From NCBI GenBank assembly GCA_039715055.1, contig JBDLID010000017.1:1-32482 (forward strand): 32,482 bases of DNA, in the 5' to 3' direction. A model generated the notes under the pieces. The model had not been told where the DNA came from. It did not search any database and saw only the letters and a list, made by a program, of their open reading frames with translations. This DNA comes from JBDLID01 sp039715055 (GTDB taxonomy: Bacteria > Desulfobacterota > Desulfobulbia > Desulfobulbales > Desulfocapsaceae). Each line of letters begins with the position of its first letter. Position 1 is the stretch's first letter. Both the position numbers and the translations under genes were made by a program. Positions 15,947-23,348 of this stretch are shown one piece after another.

Positions 15947-16786
15947 ATGGCGCAATATTCTCCCATCAGCTTCACCAAAATGAGCGGCACCGGCAATGAT
16001 TTCATCATCATTGACCATCGTACGCCTTGTATTGCCGAAGAGGAACAGTCCGCTTTTGCTGCCAAAGTCTGCCGCCGGATGTTTTCTGTTGGTGGTGATG
16101 GCCTGATTCTCATTGAAGACTCGGTCGATGCGGATTTTTCATGGCGGTTTTACAACGGTGACGGCTCCGTTGCCGAGATGTGTGGTAACGGTGCCCGCTG
16201 TGCCGCCCGTTTTGCCTACCTGAACGGGATTGCAGGGAAGAAAATGTCCTTTGAGACCATTGCCGGAATCATTGAGGCGGAGATAATGGATGATGAGAGC
16301 GTGAGCCTGCTCATGACCGATCCATTTGATTTCAATGGAGCTCTGGAAGTGGAGCTGGCCGGGAAAGAGCGGATGATCTCCTTTGTCAATACCGGTGTCC
16401 CCCACGCAGTCTGTTTTGTGGATCCGGCCGAGGATGTCGAGGTTAAAAAATGGGGCAGAACAATTCGTTTCCATGATCACTTTCAGCCGGCCGGCACCAA
16501 TGCCAACTTCATCCAGCCGCTTGGCGAAAACCATATCAGCGTCCGTACCTATGAACGGGGTGTGGAGGATGAGACCATGGCCTGCGGTACCGGTGCTGTA
16601 GCAGGAGCCTTGTGGGCGGCGATTACGGGAATTGCAGTTTCTCCGGTGGCAGTCACCACCTCCGGCGGAGACCGGTTGACCATCAGTTTTGATCTTCTTG
16701 ACGGTCCGGCTGCGGTAAACGTCCATCTGCAGGGACCTGCCCTGGTGATTTACCAGGGAGAACTAGGCAGGGAAGCGCTCAGCTAA
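15947..16786 (+). CDS. dapF: Diaminopimelate epimerase
   Basis: The 279-residue PLP-independent epimerase converts LL- to meso-diaminopimelate, the substrate of LysA and a peptidoglycan building block. The two catalytic cysteines are clear: C79 in EMCGNGARC and C213 in MACGTGAVAGA. The FTKMSGTGNDFI motif marks the N-terminus. Start choice: ATG 15947 fits the family; GTG codons at 15935 and 15938 would overlap lysA and add only four or three residues. Its direct succession to lysA suggests a single transcript. Confidence 0.96.
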   Translation: MAQYSPISFTKMSGTGNDFIIIDHRTPCIAEEEQSAFAAKVCRRMFSVGGDGLILIEDSVDADFSWRFYNGDGSVAEMCGNGARCAARFAYLNGIAGKKMSFETIAGIIEAEIMDDESVSLLMTDPFDFNGALEVELAGKERMISFVNTGVPHAVCFVDPAEDVEVKKWGRTIRFHDHFQPAGTNANFIQPLGENHISVRTYERGVEDETMACGTGAVAGALWAAITGIAVSPVAVTTSGGDRLTISFDLLDGPAAVNVHLQGPALVIYQGELGREALS

Positions 16787-16877
16787 GAGCCATAGATGAT
16801 GATTGACCAGATAAAAAAATTGTAAAAAGCAGCCTAAAAACATAATTGAGACCATCAGGCTAACTCAGGAGGAAGTC

Positions 16878-17759
16878 ATGGAAAAATATCACGGAGCCAT
16901 AGTTGCGATTGTCACCCCTTTTATCAACGGCGAGATCGATGAGCAGGGATTGGTCGATCTGATTGAATTTCAGATCGCAAATGGGACCCATGGAATCGTC
17001 CCCTGTGGAACCACAGGGGAGTCGGCAACCGTTGATTTTAATGACCACAAACGGATCATTGAGCTCACCGTTAAGACGGTTAACGGTCGTGTTCCGGTAA
17101 TAGCCGGGACCGGTGCCAACAGCACTGCTGAATCCATTGAGCTTGCAGAAAGTGCCAAGGCAAGCGGGGCTGATGCAACACTTTCCGTTGTTCCCTATTA
17201 CAACAAACCCAACCAGGAAGGCTTGTATCAACATTTTAAGGCAATTGTAGAAGCTGTCGATATCCCGGTGATTCTCTACAATGTGCCGAGCAGGACGGTG
17301 ACTAATCTACTTCCCGAAACCGTTGCCCGTCTGGCAAAATTTGATAATATCATTGGTATTAAAGAAGCCACTGCCTCCCTGCAGCAGATCACCGAAGTGA
17401 TTCGTCAATGTCCGGATGATTTTATCGTCCTGTCCGGTGATGATTTTACCTCCATGCCCACAGTATTTATTGGTGGAAAAGGGGTTATTTCCGTAACATC
17501 CAATGTCCATCCCCGCGGCATGGCTGATCTCATGGAAGCGGCGCTGGCCGGGGACATCAAAAAAGCCAATGAAATCCATTACAGGCTCTTCCCGTTGATG
17601 ACGTCAATGTTTTGCGCCCCTAACCCGGTACCGGCCAAGAAGGGACTCGAGTTAATGGGCAAGATTAAGTCTGCCGTGTCGCGCCTGCCCCTTTCCGAGA
17701 TTGATGATGCGGCCCTGGCTACTCTGAAGAAGGCCATGACCGAGGCGGGGCTGCTGTAA
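16878..17759 (+). CDS. dapA: 4-hydroxy-tetrahydrodipicolinate synthase
   Basis: The 293-residue TIM-barrel aldolase condenses pyruvate with aspartate semialdehyde, the committed step to DAP and lysine. The triad and substrate residues are present: T45-T46 (PCGTTGES), Y107 (VPYYNKP), Y134 and R139 (LYNVPSRT), and Schiff-base K162 (GIKEATAS). A strong AGGAGG site lies before the ATG. The 91-nt gap after dapF contains a short AGCCT/AGGCT inverted repeat but no clear promoter. Confidence 0.97.
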   Translation: MEKYHGAIVAIVTPFINGEIDEQGLVDLIEFQIANGTHGIVPCGTTGESATVDFNDHKRIIELTVKTVNGRVPVIAGTGANSTAESIELAESAKASGADATLSVVPYYNKPNQEGLYQHFKAIVEAVDIPVILYNVPSRTVTNLLPETVARLAKFDNIIGIKEATASLQQITEVIRQCPDDFIVLSGDDFTSMPTVFIGGKGVISVTSNVHPRGMADLMEAALAGDIKKANEIHYRLFPLMTSMFCAPNPVPAKKGLELMGKIKSAVSRLPLSEIDDAALATLKKAMTEAGLL

Positions 17760-17866
17760 TTTGAAAAATCGTTTGAGTGCTGGCTGATGAAAAAATCTCC
17801 CTGGTGTGTGTTGTCAGCCGGAGGAGAATTTCATCTGTCCGGGGTATTATAGATTGAGGAGAAAAA

Positions 17867-18676
17867 ATGGTGGATGTCATAGTAGCAGGTGCTGCCGGTC
17901 GTATGGGACAGCGGATTGGATATATGGTCAATGACCACCCTGAGCTGAAGTACAGTGCAGCCTTTGAGGCTGCAGGAAGCAGCGCCATCGGCCAGGATCC
18001 CGGGTTGATCGGGGGTTGGGGACATAGCGGTATCACCATTGATGAGGGACTTGAGTCAGTTATCGATAAAGGACAGGTGATCATTGATTTTACCTTTCAC
18101 AAGGCCACCATGGAATTTGCCCGTCTTGCCGCAAAACACAACCGGGCCATGGTCATCGGTACCACCGGTCTCGGTGCAGAAAATCTGGAAGAGCTGGCCG
18201 AGCTTTCAAAAAGTTTCCCCTGTGTCCAGGCCCCTAACATGGCAGTCGGGGTCAATGTTCTTTTCAAGCTGGCCACCAAGACAGCCTCTATTCTGGGTGA
18301 TGATTACGACATCGAGATTGTCGAGTCGCATCACAACAAGAAGAAGGACGCTCCCAGCGGGACCGCCTTGAAGCTTGGCGAAATGGCTGCCGAAGGCGTC
18401 AACCGCAATTTGGCTGAAGTCGGGGTTTTTGAACGTAACGGAATAATTGGCGAGCGTGATCCAAAGGAGATCGGTATCCAGACTGTCCGGGCCGGTGATA
18501 TTGTCGGAGAGCACACCATCTATTTTGCCGGAGCCGGGGAGAGAATCGAGATCACCCACCGGGCTCACAGCCGTGATAATTTTGCCAAGGGGGCAGCCAC
18601 CGCTGCTGCCTGGGTGGTTGGGAAAGAACCCGGCATGTATACCATGTTCGATGTTCTCGGTCTGAAGGATCTGTAA
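17867..18676 (+). CDS. dapB: 4-hydroxy-tetrahydrodipicolinate reductase
   Basis: The 269-residue NAD(P)H-dependent reductase follows DapA in the pathway. The Rossmann loop VAGAAGRMGQ (6-15) and the catalytic signature ESHHNKKKDAPSGTALKLGE (153-172), with H155/H156 and K159, are intact. A GAGGAG site precedes the ATG. It is separated from dapA by 107 nt. No LL-DAP aminotransferase gene follows, so whether the organism uses DapL or the acyl route cannot be decided here. Confidence 0.97.
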   Translation: MVDVIVAGAAGRMGQRIGYMVNDHPELKYSAAFEAAGSSAIGQDPGLIGGWGHSGITIDEGLESVIDKGQVIIDFTFHKATMEFARLAAKHNRAMVIGTTGLGAENLEELAELSKSFPCVQAPNMAVGVNVLFKLATKTASILGDDYDIEIVESHHNKKKDAPSGTALKLGEMAAEGVNRNLAEVGVFERNGIIGERDPKEIGIQTVRAGDIVGEHTIYFAGAGERIEITHRAHSRDNFAKGAATAAAWVVGKEPGMYTMFDVLGLKDL

Positions 18677-18690
18677 TAACGGGGCAGCTC

Positions 18691-19254
18691 ATGAATAGCC
18701 CTGTCCGGGTGGCAGTAGGTCTGGGCTCCAATCTCGGTCAACGGAAACGAATTCTTCTCGATGCCTGGCAGCGCCTGTCCGGTGAGGAGAATATCGAACC
18801 GGTCGCAATCTCCCCGCCCTATGAGAGTGTTCCCCTGGGGATGGAGAGTGAGCATCTGTTTCTCAATGCTGCCGGGATAGTGGATACCACACTGGCGCCG
18901 ATTGCGTTGTTGCGTCTGTTTCAGCAGGTGGAGGCTGATTTCGGCCGGCAGCCCAGGCAATCGGACAGCGGCTACCAGGATCGACTGCTGGATCTAGATA
19001 TCCTTTATTATGGCGATATGGTTCATGCCTCTGCGGAGCTGGTTGTACCCCATCCGGAGATCCGCCATCGTCTCTTTGTCCTGGCTCCGCTGGTCGATCT
19101 GATTCCAGATTTTATCGATCCTCTTCAGCGGGTCAGCGTGACAGCCATGCATCAGCGTCTTCTGGCCAGGATCCTCAATGGTCAATGCGGGGAACAGAAG
19201 ATTGTCAGAGATGGCTGGGGTGACAAAGATCAGGATACGGTTATGAATCCGTAG
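18691..19254 (+). CDS. folK: 2-amino-4-hydroxy-6-hydroxymethyldihydropteridine pyrophosphokinase
   Basis: HPPK transfers pyrophosphate from ATP to 6-hydroxymethyl-dihydropterin in folate synthesis. The 187-residue product has the N-terminal GLGSNLGQR loop (10-18), the ATP/Mg signature DRLLDLDILYYG (102-113, with the two catalytic Asp), and PHPEIRHRLFVLAPL (124-138). It starts 14 nt after dapB, so probably belongs to the same transcript despite the unrelated pathway. Confidence 0.94.
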   Translation: MNSPVRVAVGLGSNLGQRKRILLDAWQRLSGEENIEPVAISPPYESVPLGMESEHLFLNAAGIVDTTLAPIALLRLFQQVEADFGRQPRQSDSGYQDRLLDLDILYYGDMVHASAELVVPHPEIRHRLFVLAPLVDLIPDFIDPLQRVSVTAMHQRLLARILNGQCGEQKIVRDGWGDKDQDTVMNP

Positions 19255-19356
19255 ACTTTTGATTTTCGGCGAATATACTAGTAGGGGTACTTTGAAAAAT
19301 GATCTTCCGGGTACTGCAGAACGTATGCGCATGAATTTTGACCGGGGCGTGAAATT

Positions 19357-19632
19357 GTGAGTCCGTTGAAGTTGGTCATCCTGGCCCTGCTCTTCTATGT
19401 CGGTTATCGGCTACTGACAGCAGGAAGAGGAGAAAAAAAGAAGGGTGAAAAATCCAAGGGTGTGGAAAACGGTGGAGATCCATCGGTCAGCGATGTACTG
19501 GTCGAGGATCCTGTCTGTCACACCCTGATCCCAAGGGAACAGGCCATCGGGCTCCAATACCAGGGGGAGATGGTGTACTTCTGCAGTGAAAAATGCTGTG
19601 ATCATTTTGTTGAGCAAAAAGGAGAAGGGTGA
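19357..19632 (+). CDS. Small membrane-anchored YHS/TRASH-like metal-site protein (PP0621-like)
   Basis: The 91-residue protein has an N-terminal transmembrane helix (LKLVILALLFYVGYRLL, 4-20), a Lys/Gly-rich linker (24-40), and a YHS-like domain with DPVCHTLIP (51-59), VYFCSEKCCDHF (72-83) and a central strand QYQGEMV. The three Cys clusters could bind a transition metal or a Fe-S cluster. The start is GTG at 19357. It ends one base before the transaldolase ATG, so the two are tightly linked. I compare it to the PP0621 family by architecture only; the role is unknown. Confidence 0.75.
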   Translation: MSPLKLVILALLFYVGYRLLTAGRGEKKKGEKSKGVENGGDPSVSDVLVEDPVCHTLIPREQAIGLQYQGEMVYFCSEKCCDHFVEQKGEG

Positions 19633-20277
19633 ATGAAATTTTTTATTGATACTGCCAATATTGATGAGATCAAGAAGGGTGTGGATATGGGAATGGTGGA
19701 CGGTGTCACCACCAATCCCTCACTTGTTTCCAAAGAAGACAAGCCCTTTGTGGAGATCCTCAAGGAGATCTGCCAGGTGGTTGATGGTCCTGTCAGTGCC
19801 GAGGTTGTCAGTCTGGAAGCCAATGGCATGGTGACCGAAGCAAGGGAACTCGCCAAGCTGAGCGATAATATCGTCATCAAGATCCCGATGATCGTCGAAG
19901 GTCTCAAGGCTGTTAAACAACTGACTGCTGAGGGGATCAAAACCAATGTCACCCTGGTCTTCTCTTCTGCTCAGGCCCTGCTTGCAGCCAAGGCCGGAGC
20001 ATCATTTGTCAGCCCCTTTGTCGGGCGTCTTGACGATATCAGTGAGCATGGCATGGATCTGATCAGCGATATCATGACCGTCTACCGAAACTACGGCTAT
20101 CAGAGTGAAGTGATCGTGGCCAGTGTGAGAAACCCGCTCCATGTTATGGACGCCGCCATGGTCGGCGCTGATATCGCCACCATTCCCCTCAAGGTAATCG
20201 AGCAGCTGGCCAAACATCCTCTGACCAATATCGGCATGGAACAGTTTCTTGCCGACTGGGAGAAGAGAAAGAAATAG
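19633..20277 (+). CDS. Transaldolase, small TalC/fructose-6-phosphate aldolase-like type
   Basis: This 214-residue TIM-barrel aldolase moves dihydroxyacetone units between sugar phosphates in the non-oxidative pentose phosphate pathway. Features are FFIDTAN (3-9), GVTTNPSLV (24-32), the Schiff-base K83 (VIKIPMI), NVTLVFSSAQALLAAKAGA and SPFVGRLDD. Length and the compact barrel fit the MipB/TalC subfamily, whose members may act as true transaldolase or as fructose-6-phosphate aldolase; sequence reading alone does not decide, so I give no symbol. A GGAG site lies within the end of the YHS gene. Confidence 0.93.
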   Translation: MKFFIDTANIDEIKKGVDMGMVDGVTTNPSLVSKEDKPFVEILKEICQVVDGPVSAEVVSLEANGMVTEARELAKLSDNIVIKIPMIVEGLKAVKQLTAEGIKTNVTLVFSSAQALLAAKAGASFVSPFVGRLDDISEHGMDLISDIMTVYRNYGYQSEVIVASVRNPLHVMDAAMVGADIATIPLKVIEQLAKHPLTNIGMEQFLADWEKRKK

Positions 20278-20297
20278 TTCGTTATGCGAGAGTTCAA

Positions 20298-20972
20298 TTG
20301 AAGTTGTCCTGCTTAACAACAGCGCTTTGCGCATTGCTTGTATTGACTGCCCAAAACGGTTTGGCGAAGATGTACACCTACGTCGATTCCAAGGGTAAGA
20401 CTCACTATACCAACGCGCCCAACAGAAAAAGCCGGCTCTATAAACCGTCCCTGACCAGCCAGCGACGGCCCGGGACAATAAGGTATCCTCGGGTGAGTGG
20501 TTATAGCGGTCACTGGAACGGGTCCTATGATCACTACATCGACCAGGTCGCAAACCGTTATAATATTGATCCCCATCTCATTCGCGCGGTAATCAAGACG
20601 GAGTCGAATTTCAACCGTTTTGCCCAGTCAAGAAAAGGTGCCCAGGGGCTCATGCAGCTCATGCCGGGGACCGCAAACGATTTAAATGTCAGGAATCCTT
20701 TCAACCCGGTGGAAAATATTGATGGCGGTACCCGCTACCTGAGAAACCTGCTGAATGATTTCAATGGTGATCTGGTCCTCAGCCTGGCTGCTTATAACGC
20801 CGGTCCCACCCGTGTAAAGCAGATTAACCGGGTTCCACGGATTCCGGAAACAGTGCGCTATGTTAGTAAGGTCCTGGCCTACTACAAGGGATACAAGGGC
20901 AAAAGAGTGGTTATCGATACTGGTGCCGCCCCGTCGGTTATACGGGTCGGTGAGATGGTTACCGTGAGATAG
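20298..20972 (+). CDS. Lytic transglycosylase with N-terminal DUF4124-like segment
   Basis: The 224-residue secreted enzyme cleaves peptidoglycan glycan strands to 1,6-anhydro products. A signal peptide covers 1-23. The next stretch KMYTYVDSKGKTHYTN (24-39) is a DUF4124-type motif often placed before SLT domains. The goose-lysozyme-type SLT domain spans about 78-190, with catalytic E102 (IKTESNFN), GAQGLMQLMPGTA and AYNAGPTRV. The start is a TTG at 20298 with a weak GAGAG upstream; no in-frame ATG would keep the signal peptide. It begins 20 nt after the transaldolase gene. Confidence 0.9.
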   Translation: MKLSCLTTALCALLVLTAQNGLAKMYTYVDSKGKTHYTNAPNRKSRLYKPSLTSQRRPGTIRYPRVSGYSGHWNGSYDHYIDQVANRYNIDPHLIRAVIKTESNFNRFAQSRKGAQGLMQLMPGTANDLNVRNPFNPVENIDGGTRYLRNLLNDFNGDLVLSLAAYNAGPTRVKQINRVPRIPETVRYVSKVLAYYKGYKGKRVVIDTGAAPSVIRVGEMVTVR

Positions 20973-21069
20973 GGGGCTGGTGATACCGGCTGCAGGGATA
21001 CAACACTACATCGTGTCGTTCCCTATTGCTTCGGGCCATCGCCTGTACTGAGTGATTGCATCAAAGAAC

Positions 21070-21636
21070 ATGAAACAGCTGCTGACATGGCCGAATATTT
21101 TGACCGGTTTCCGCCTGCTCCTGGTGCCGGTACTGATAGTTTGCTTTTCTCTTGAGCAGAGTGTGTCCATCGCCCTGTTGACCTGGCTGCTTTTTTCCAT
21201 TGCCGCCATAACCGATTGGTTTGACGGCTACCTGGCCCGCAAGTACGACAGTGAAACCGTGCTTGGCAAACTGATGGATCCGCTTGCCGATAAATTGCTG
21301 GTCACCACTGCCCTGGTCATGCTCATCCCCCTTGGCCGGCTGCCTGCCTGGGTCTCCCTGCTGATTATCTCAAGAGAGCTGATCATCACAGGTCTGCGGG
21401 GACTTGCCGCCTCCACCGGCAAAGTGGTTCCGGCCGATAATCTTGGTAAGATTAAGGCAAATTTCCAGTACTTCGGACTGGGCCTGATGATTTTTCCCCT
21501 TGGTGTCGTCCCCATCCCCTACCAGTATGAACTTGCCCTGATTCTGGTTTATATCTCTCTTGTACTCAGTCTCTGGTCAGCCTTTGACTACTTCTACAAG
21601 CTCAAGGATGTCTTTATTGAGACCAGCTCAACATGA
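21070..21636 (+). CDS. pgsA: CDP-diacylglycerol--glycerol-3-phosphate 3-phosphatidyltransferase
   Basis: This integral membrane enzyme (188 residues) makes phosphatidylglycerol phosphate. The CDP-alcohol phosphotransferase signature is complete: D49-x2-D52-G-x2-A-R-x8-G66-x3-D70-x3-D74. About five to six hydrophobic helices are visible. The segment WPNILTGFRLLLVP is the typical N-terminus, so I chose the ATG at 21070; a GTG at 21052 would add six residues. It is the last gene before tRNA-Leu and ends the conserved block. Confidence 0.93.
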   Translation: MKQLLTWPNILTGFRLLLVPVLIVCFSLEQSVSIALLTWLLFSIAAITDWFDGYLARKYDSETVLGKLMDPLADKLLVTTALVMLIPLGRLPAWVSLLIISRELIITGLRGLAASTGKVVPADNLGKIKANFQYFGLGLMIFPLGVVPIPYQYELALILVYISLVLSLWSAFDYFYKLKDVFIETSST

Positions 21637-21669
21637 GAGTCAACGGTTAACGAGCAGAAAGCTTTCCCC

Positions 21670-21699
21670 TTGACAGAGTTTGAATTTGTACGGTATTAA
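21670..21699 (+). promoter_or_regulatory. Promoter of tRNA-Leu
   Basis: A consensus -35 TTGACA (21670-21675) is followed by an 18-bp spacer and TATTAA (21694-21699), 17 nt ahead of the mature tRNA 5' end. Position and strength suit a stable RNA gene. Confidence 0.7.
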
Positions 21700-21716
21700 A
21701 AGCTACCTTTCTTATT

Positions 21717-21803
21717 GCCGGAGTGGTGAAACTGGTAGACGCACTGGACTCAAAATCCAGCGGATTCACGTCCGTGTCGGTTCGATTCCGACCTCCGGCA
21801 CCA
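21717..21803 (+). tRNA. tRNA-Leu (anticodon CAA)
   Basis: The 87-nt gene folds as a class II tRNA. The 7-bp acceptor stem is GCCGGAG with CTCCGGC, followed by A and an encoded CCA (21801-21803). The anticodon stem is CTGGA/TCCAG with loop CTCAAAA, placing the anticodon CAA at 21751-21753, which reads UUG. There is a long variable arm and the T loop TTCGATT. Its 3' end is a typical integration target; the accessory region starts right after it. No second copy of the tRNA 3' end is visible in the window, so no attachment-site pair is called. Confidence 0.96.
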
Positions 21804-21999
21804 AGTAATATCAATGAGTTATTTTTTTCTCATTTAATCGTATAGTTACCACCTGAAAATTGTCGGTCCGGAGGCTACTGGGCTCAAACGGGTCCACTGG
21901 CGAGTCCACCCTGACAAATTTCTCTCTGCTATAACGACATTTTTTTCCAGTTAACTGTGGCTGTGTTGGCTACAAAAACGAAGTTACTGGAGGTAAGTT

Positions 22000-22176
22000 A
22001 TGTCGTTGCCGAAGTACATCAAGAAGACCGGATACGGGAAATATCATTTCAGAATCATGGTGCCGAGGCACCTGGTGTTCGTAATTGGGAAGACGGAAAC
22101 TCGCCGGTCCCTGGAAACAGGGTGCGTGGTGACAATCATCTCCCTGAATGCCCCTATCACAAATCATAGTTCCTGA
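22000..22176 (+). pseudogene. Truncated phage-type integrase, N-terminal fragment (DUF6538-like)
   Basis: A 58-codon frame has a perfect GGAGG site 6 nt before its ATG. Its first 41 residues read like the N-terminal arm of a tyrosine recombinase: a Y-x-K-x-G-x-Y-F/H-F-R core, VPRHLVFVIG, then ETRRSLETG. In intact members this is followed by an arm-binding helix and then the catalytic domain. Here the similarity stops at ETG and the frame closes 17 codons later. No catalytic R-H-R-Y part is found downstream. Lying 196 bp after tRNA-Leu, it is best seen as the relic of an element that integrated there. The intervening 21804-21999 holds no gene; a weak hairpin (AATGAG/CTCATT around a T-rich loop) follows the tRNA. 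Confidence 0.7.
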
Positions 22177-22181
22177 ATTCC

Positions 22182-22347
22182 ACAATAAGAATCAAAATAC
22201 CTTGTAGGCAAGGAAGTCATAGCTCCCAACGCTATGGTTGGGTTCGTAGCATTTTCTCTAATAGCAGTATAGGGCTTGATAGCCTTAGCAAGTCGATGGT
22301 TTCTCTTATTGTCGTGTGGTGATGTCCAGCCCAACGTGGGCTGGACA
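22182..22347. other. Stacked inverted repeats, candidate structured RNA or mobile-element remnant
   Basis: This non-coding stretch is dense in complementary segments. ACAATAAGA (22182-22190) and TCTTATTGT (22304-22312) could close a multi-branched fold. Inside are CCTTG/CAAGG (22200-22213), CATAGC (22218-22223) with GCTATG (22231-22236), and CCCAAC (22225-22230) with GTTGGG (22237-22242). The last two interlock: the loop of one is an arm of the other. GGCT/AGCC follows (22273-22284). Just outside is a perfect 11-bp hairpin, TGTCCAGCCCA / TGGGCTGGACA (22323-22347), without a T-tract. The rest of the 22177-22560 gap shows no gene I can support. I do not recognise an RNA family. Confidence 0.4.
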
Positions 22348-22560
22348 CAAAAATCACGTGTTATTCTGGAAGAATCTCGCTAGTGTGCAAAAGTGCAATA
22401 TGAGGGTAGCAAGTTACGGTATTTTAGAAATATGTTGACTTGCTTGGAAGAAAAAACAGTATTGTGCCCCCTTAATTATAAAAAATGAAAAGCCGCCTGA
22501 GAAAGAGAAAAGCACTAACTTTCAATAAGGTATAAAAATCTTTGGCTGATCAAGGTGATT

Positions 22561-22665
22561 ATGAATGAGTTTAAAAGCTTAATAAGCATAGTATCAAAAT
22601 TGTTAATCGCACTGAGTATATTTTCAATATTTGGTTGTGCTGGTAGTAGGCGCATTCTATGTTAA
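22561..22665 (+). CDS. Very small putative lipoprotein (34 residues)
   Basis: An ATG preceded by an AAGGTG site opens a 34-codon frame. The product starts MNEFKS, has a hydrophobic segment (VSKLLIALSIFSIFG) and a lipobox-like IFGC with C26, followed by only eight residues (AGSRRILC). It could be a genuine small lipoprotein of the entericidin type, or the surviving front end of a longer lipoprotein gene cut by rearrangement in this island. It sits 17 nt before the broken flavoprotein gene. The evidence is the ribosome site and the coherent signal peptide only. Confidence 0.4.
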   Translation: MNEFKSLISIVSKLLIALSIFSIFGCAGSRRILC

Positions 22666-22682
22666 TTGTCCCATTTTAACTC

Positions 22683-23348
22683 ATGAAATTAAATAAGATT
22701 ATGATCTCATTTAATGAAATAAATAGCAGATATACCGCCGAGACTCTGCCAAAATCTAATATTTTGAGTATTGGTGGGAGTCCAAGAAAAGGCGGAAACT
22801 CAGATGTGCTCTTGAGGAATATTTTACAAGGTATAAAAGGTAATCAAGTAATATCCGATGTTGCCCAATTACGTGATTTTTAATTTCAACCATGTATTGG
22901 TTGCGAAAAATGTAGAAAAGATAAAATCTGTACTGGCTTAATGGATGGAATGTCCTTGCTTTATCCTAAAATAATTGATGCCAAAGGTTTGGTGCTTGTA
23001 TCACCTACTCACAACTATAATATCACAGCGATAATGAAGGCCTTTATTGATCGTCTGTATTGTTTTTACAACTTTGACAATAAATATCGCCCAGGCAAAT
23101 GGTCAAGTCAACTAAACAATCAAGGACGTAAAGCAGTTGTTATAGCGGTGTGTGAACAGAAAAATAAAAAGGATATGGGGTTTACGCTTGATGCCATGCG
23201 CCTTCCTCTTGAAGCATTAGGATATGAAATAATAGATGAACTTGCAGTCTTTGGTGTGTTTTCAAAAGGAAAAATTAAAGAAAAAACTGAAATTCTGGAA
23301 AAAGCATCGATGATTGGAACAAATTTAGCTGAATCAATTGTTAAATGA
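22683..23348 (+). pseudogene. NADPH-dependent FMN reductase / iron-sulfur flavoprotein gene with one in-frame stop
   Basis: The frame encodes a flavodoxin-fold protein of about 221 residues interrupted once by TAA at 22881-22883. Before it is the FMN phosphate loop GGSPRKGGNSD. Immediately after it, in the same frame, comes the cluster motif PCIGCEKCRKDKICTG, then the family's D-G/D-M segment, SPTHNYNITAIMKAFIDRLYCFYNF and an intact C-terminus. A single G-to-T change from GAA would create the stop (DF-E-FQPCIGC is the expected reading). The downstream half has an ATG at 22941, but that product would lack the flavin loop and cluster. Codon use is far more AT-rich than in the biosynthetic block. 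Its TGA overlaps the AOR ATG (ATGA), so it was presumably a redox partner. Start choice is uncertain; about 24 residues precede the usual family start. Confidence 0.8.

Noticed and set aside
19324..19359. Nine-codon frame before the YHS gene
   Set aside because: Too short and without independent support; its overlap with the GTG start may be chance.
20002..20553. Minus-strand open frame across the transaldolase and transglycosylase genes
   Set aside because: It spans two well-supported plus-strand genes and shows no conserved motif.
22225..22335. Possible integron attC site from GTTGGGT and GCCCAAC motifs
   Set aside because: The core motifs are in the wrong order for a complete attC, and there is no integron integrase or cassette structure.
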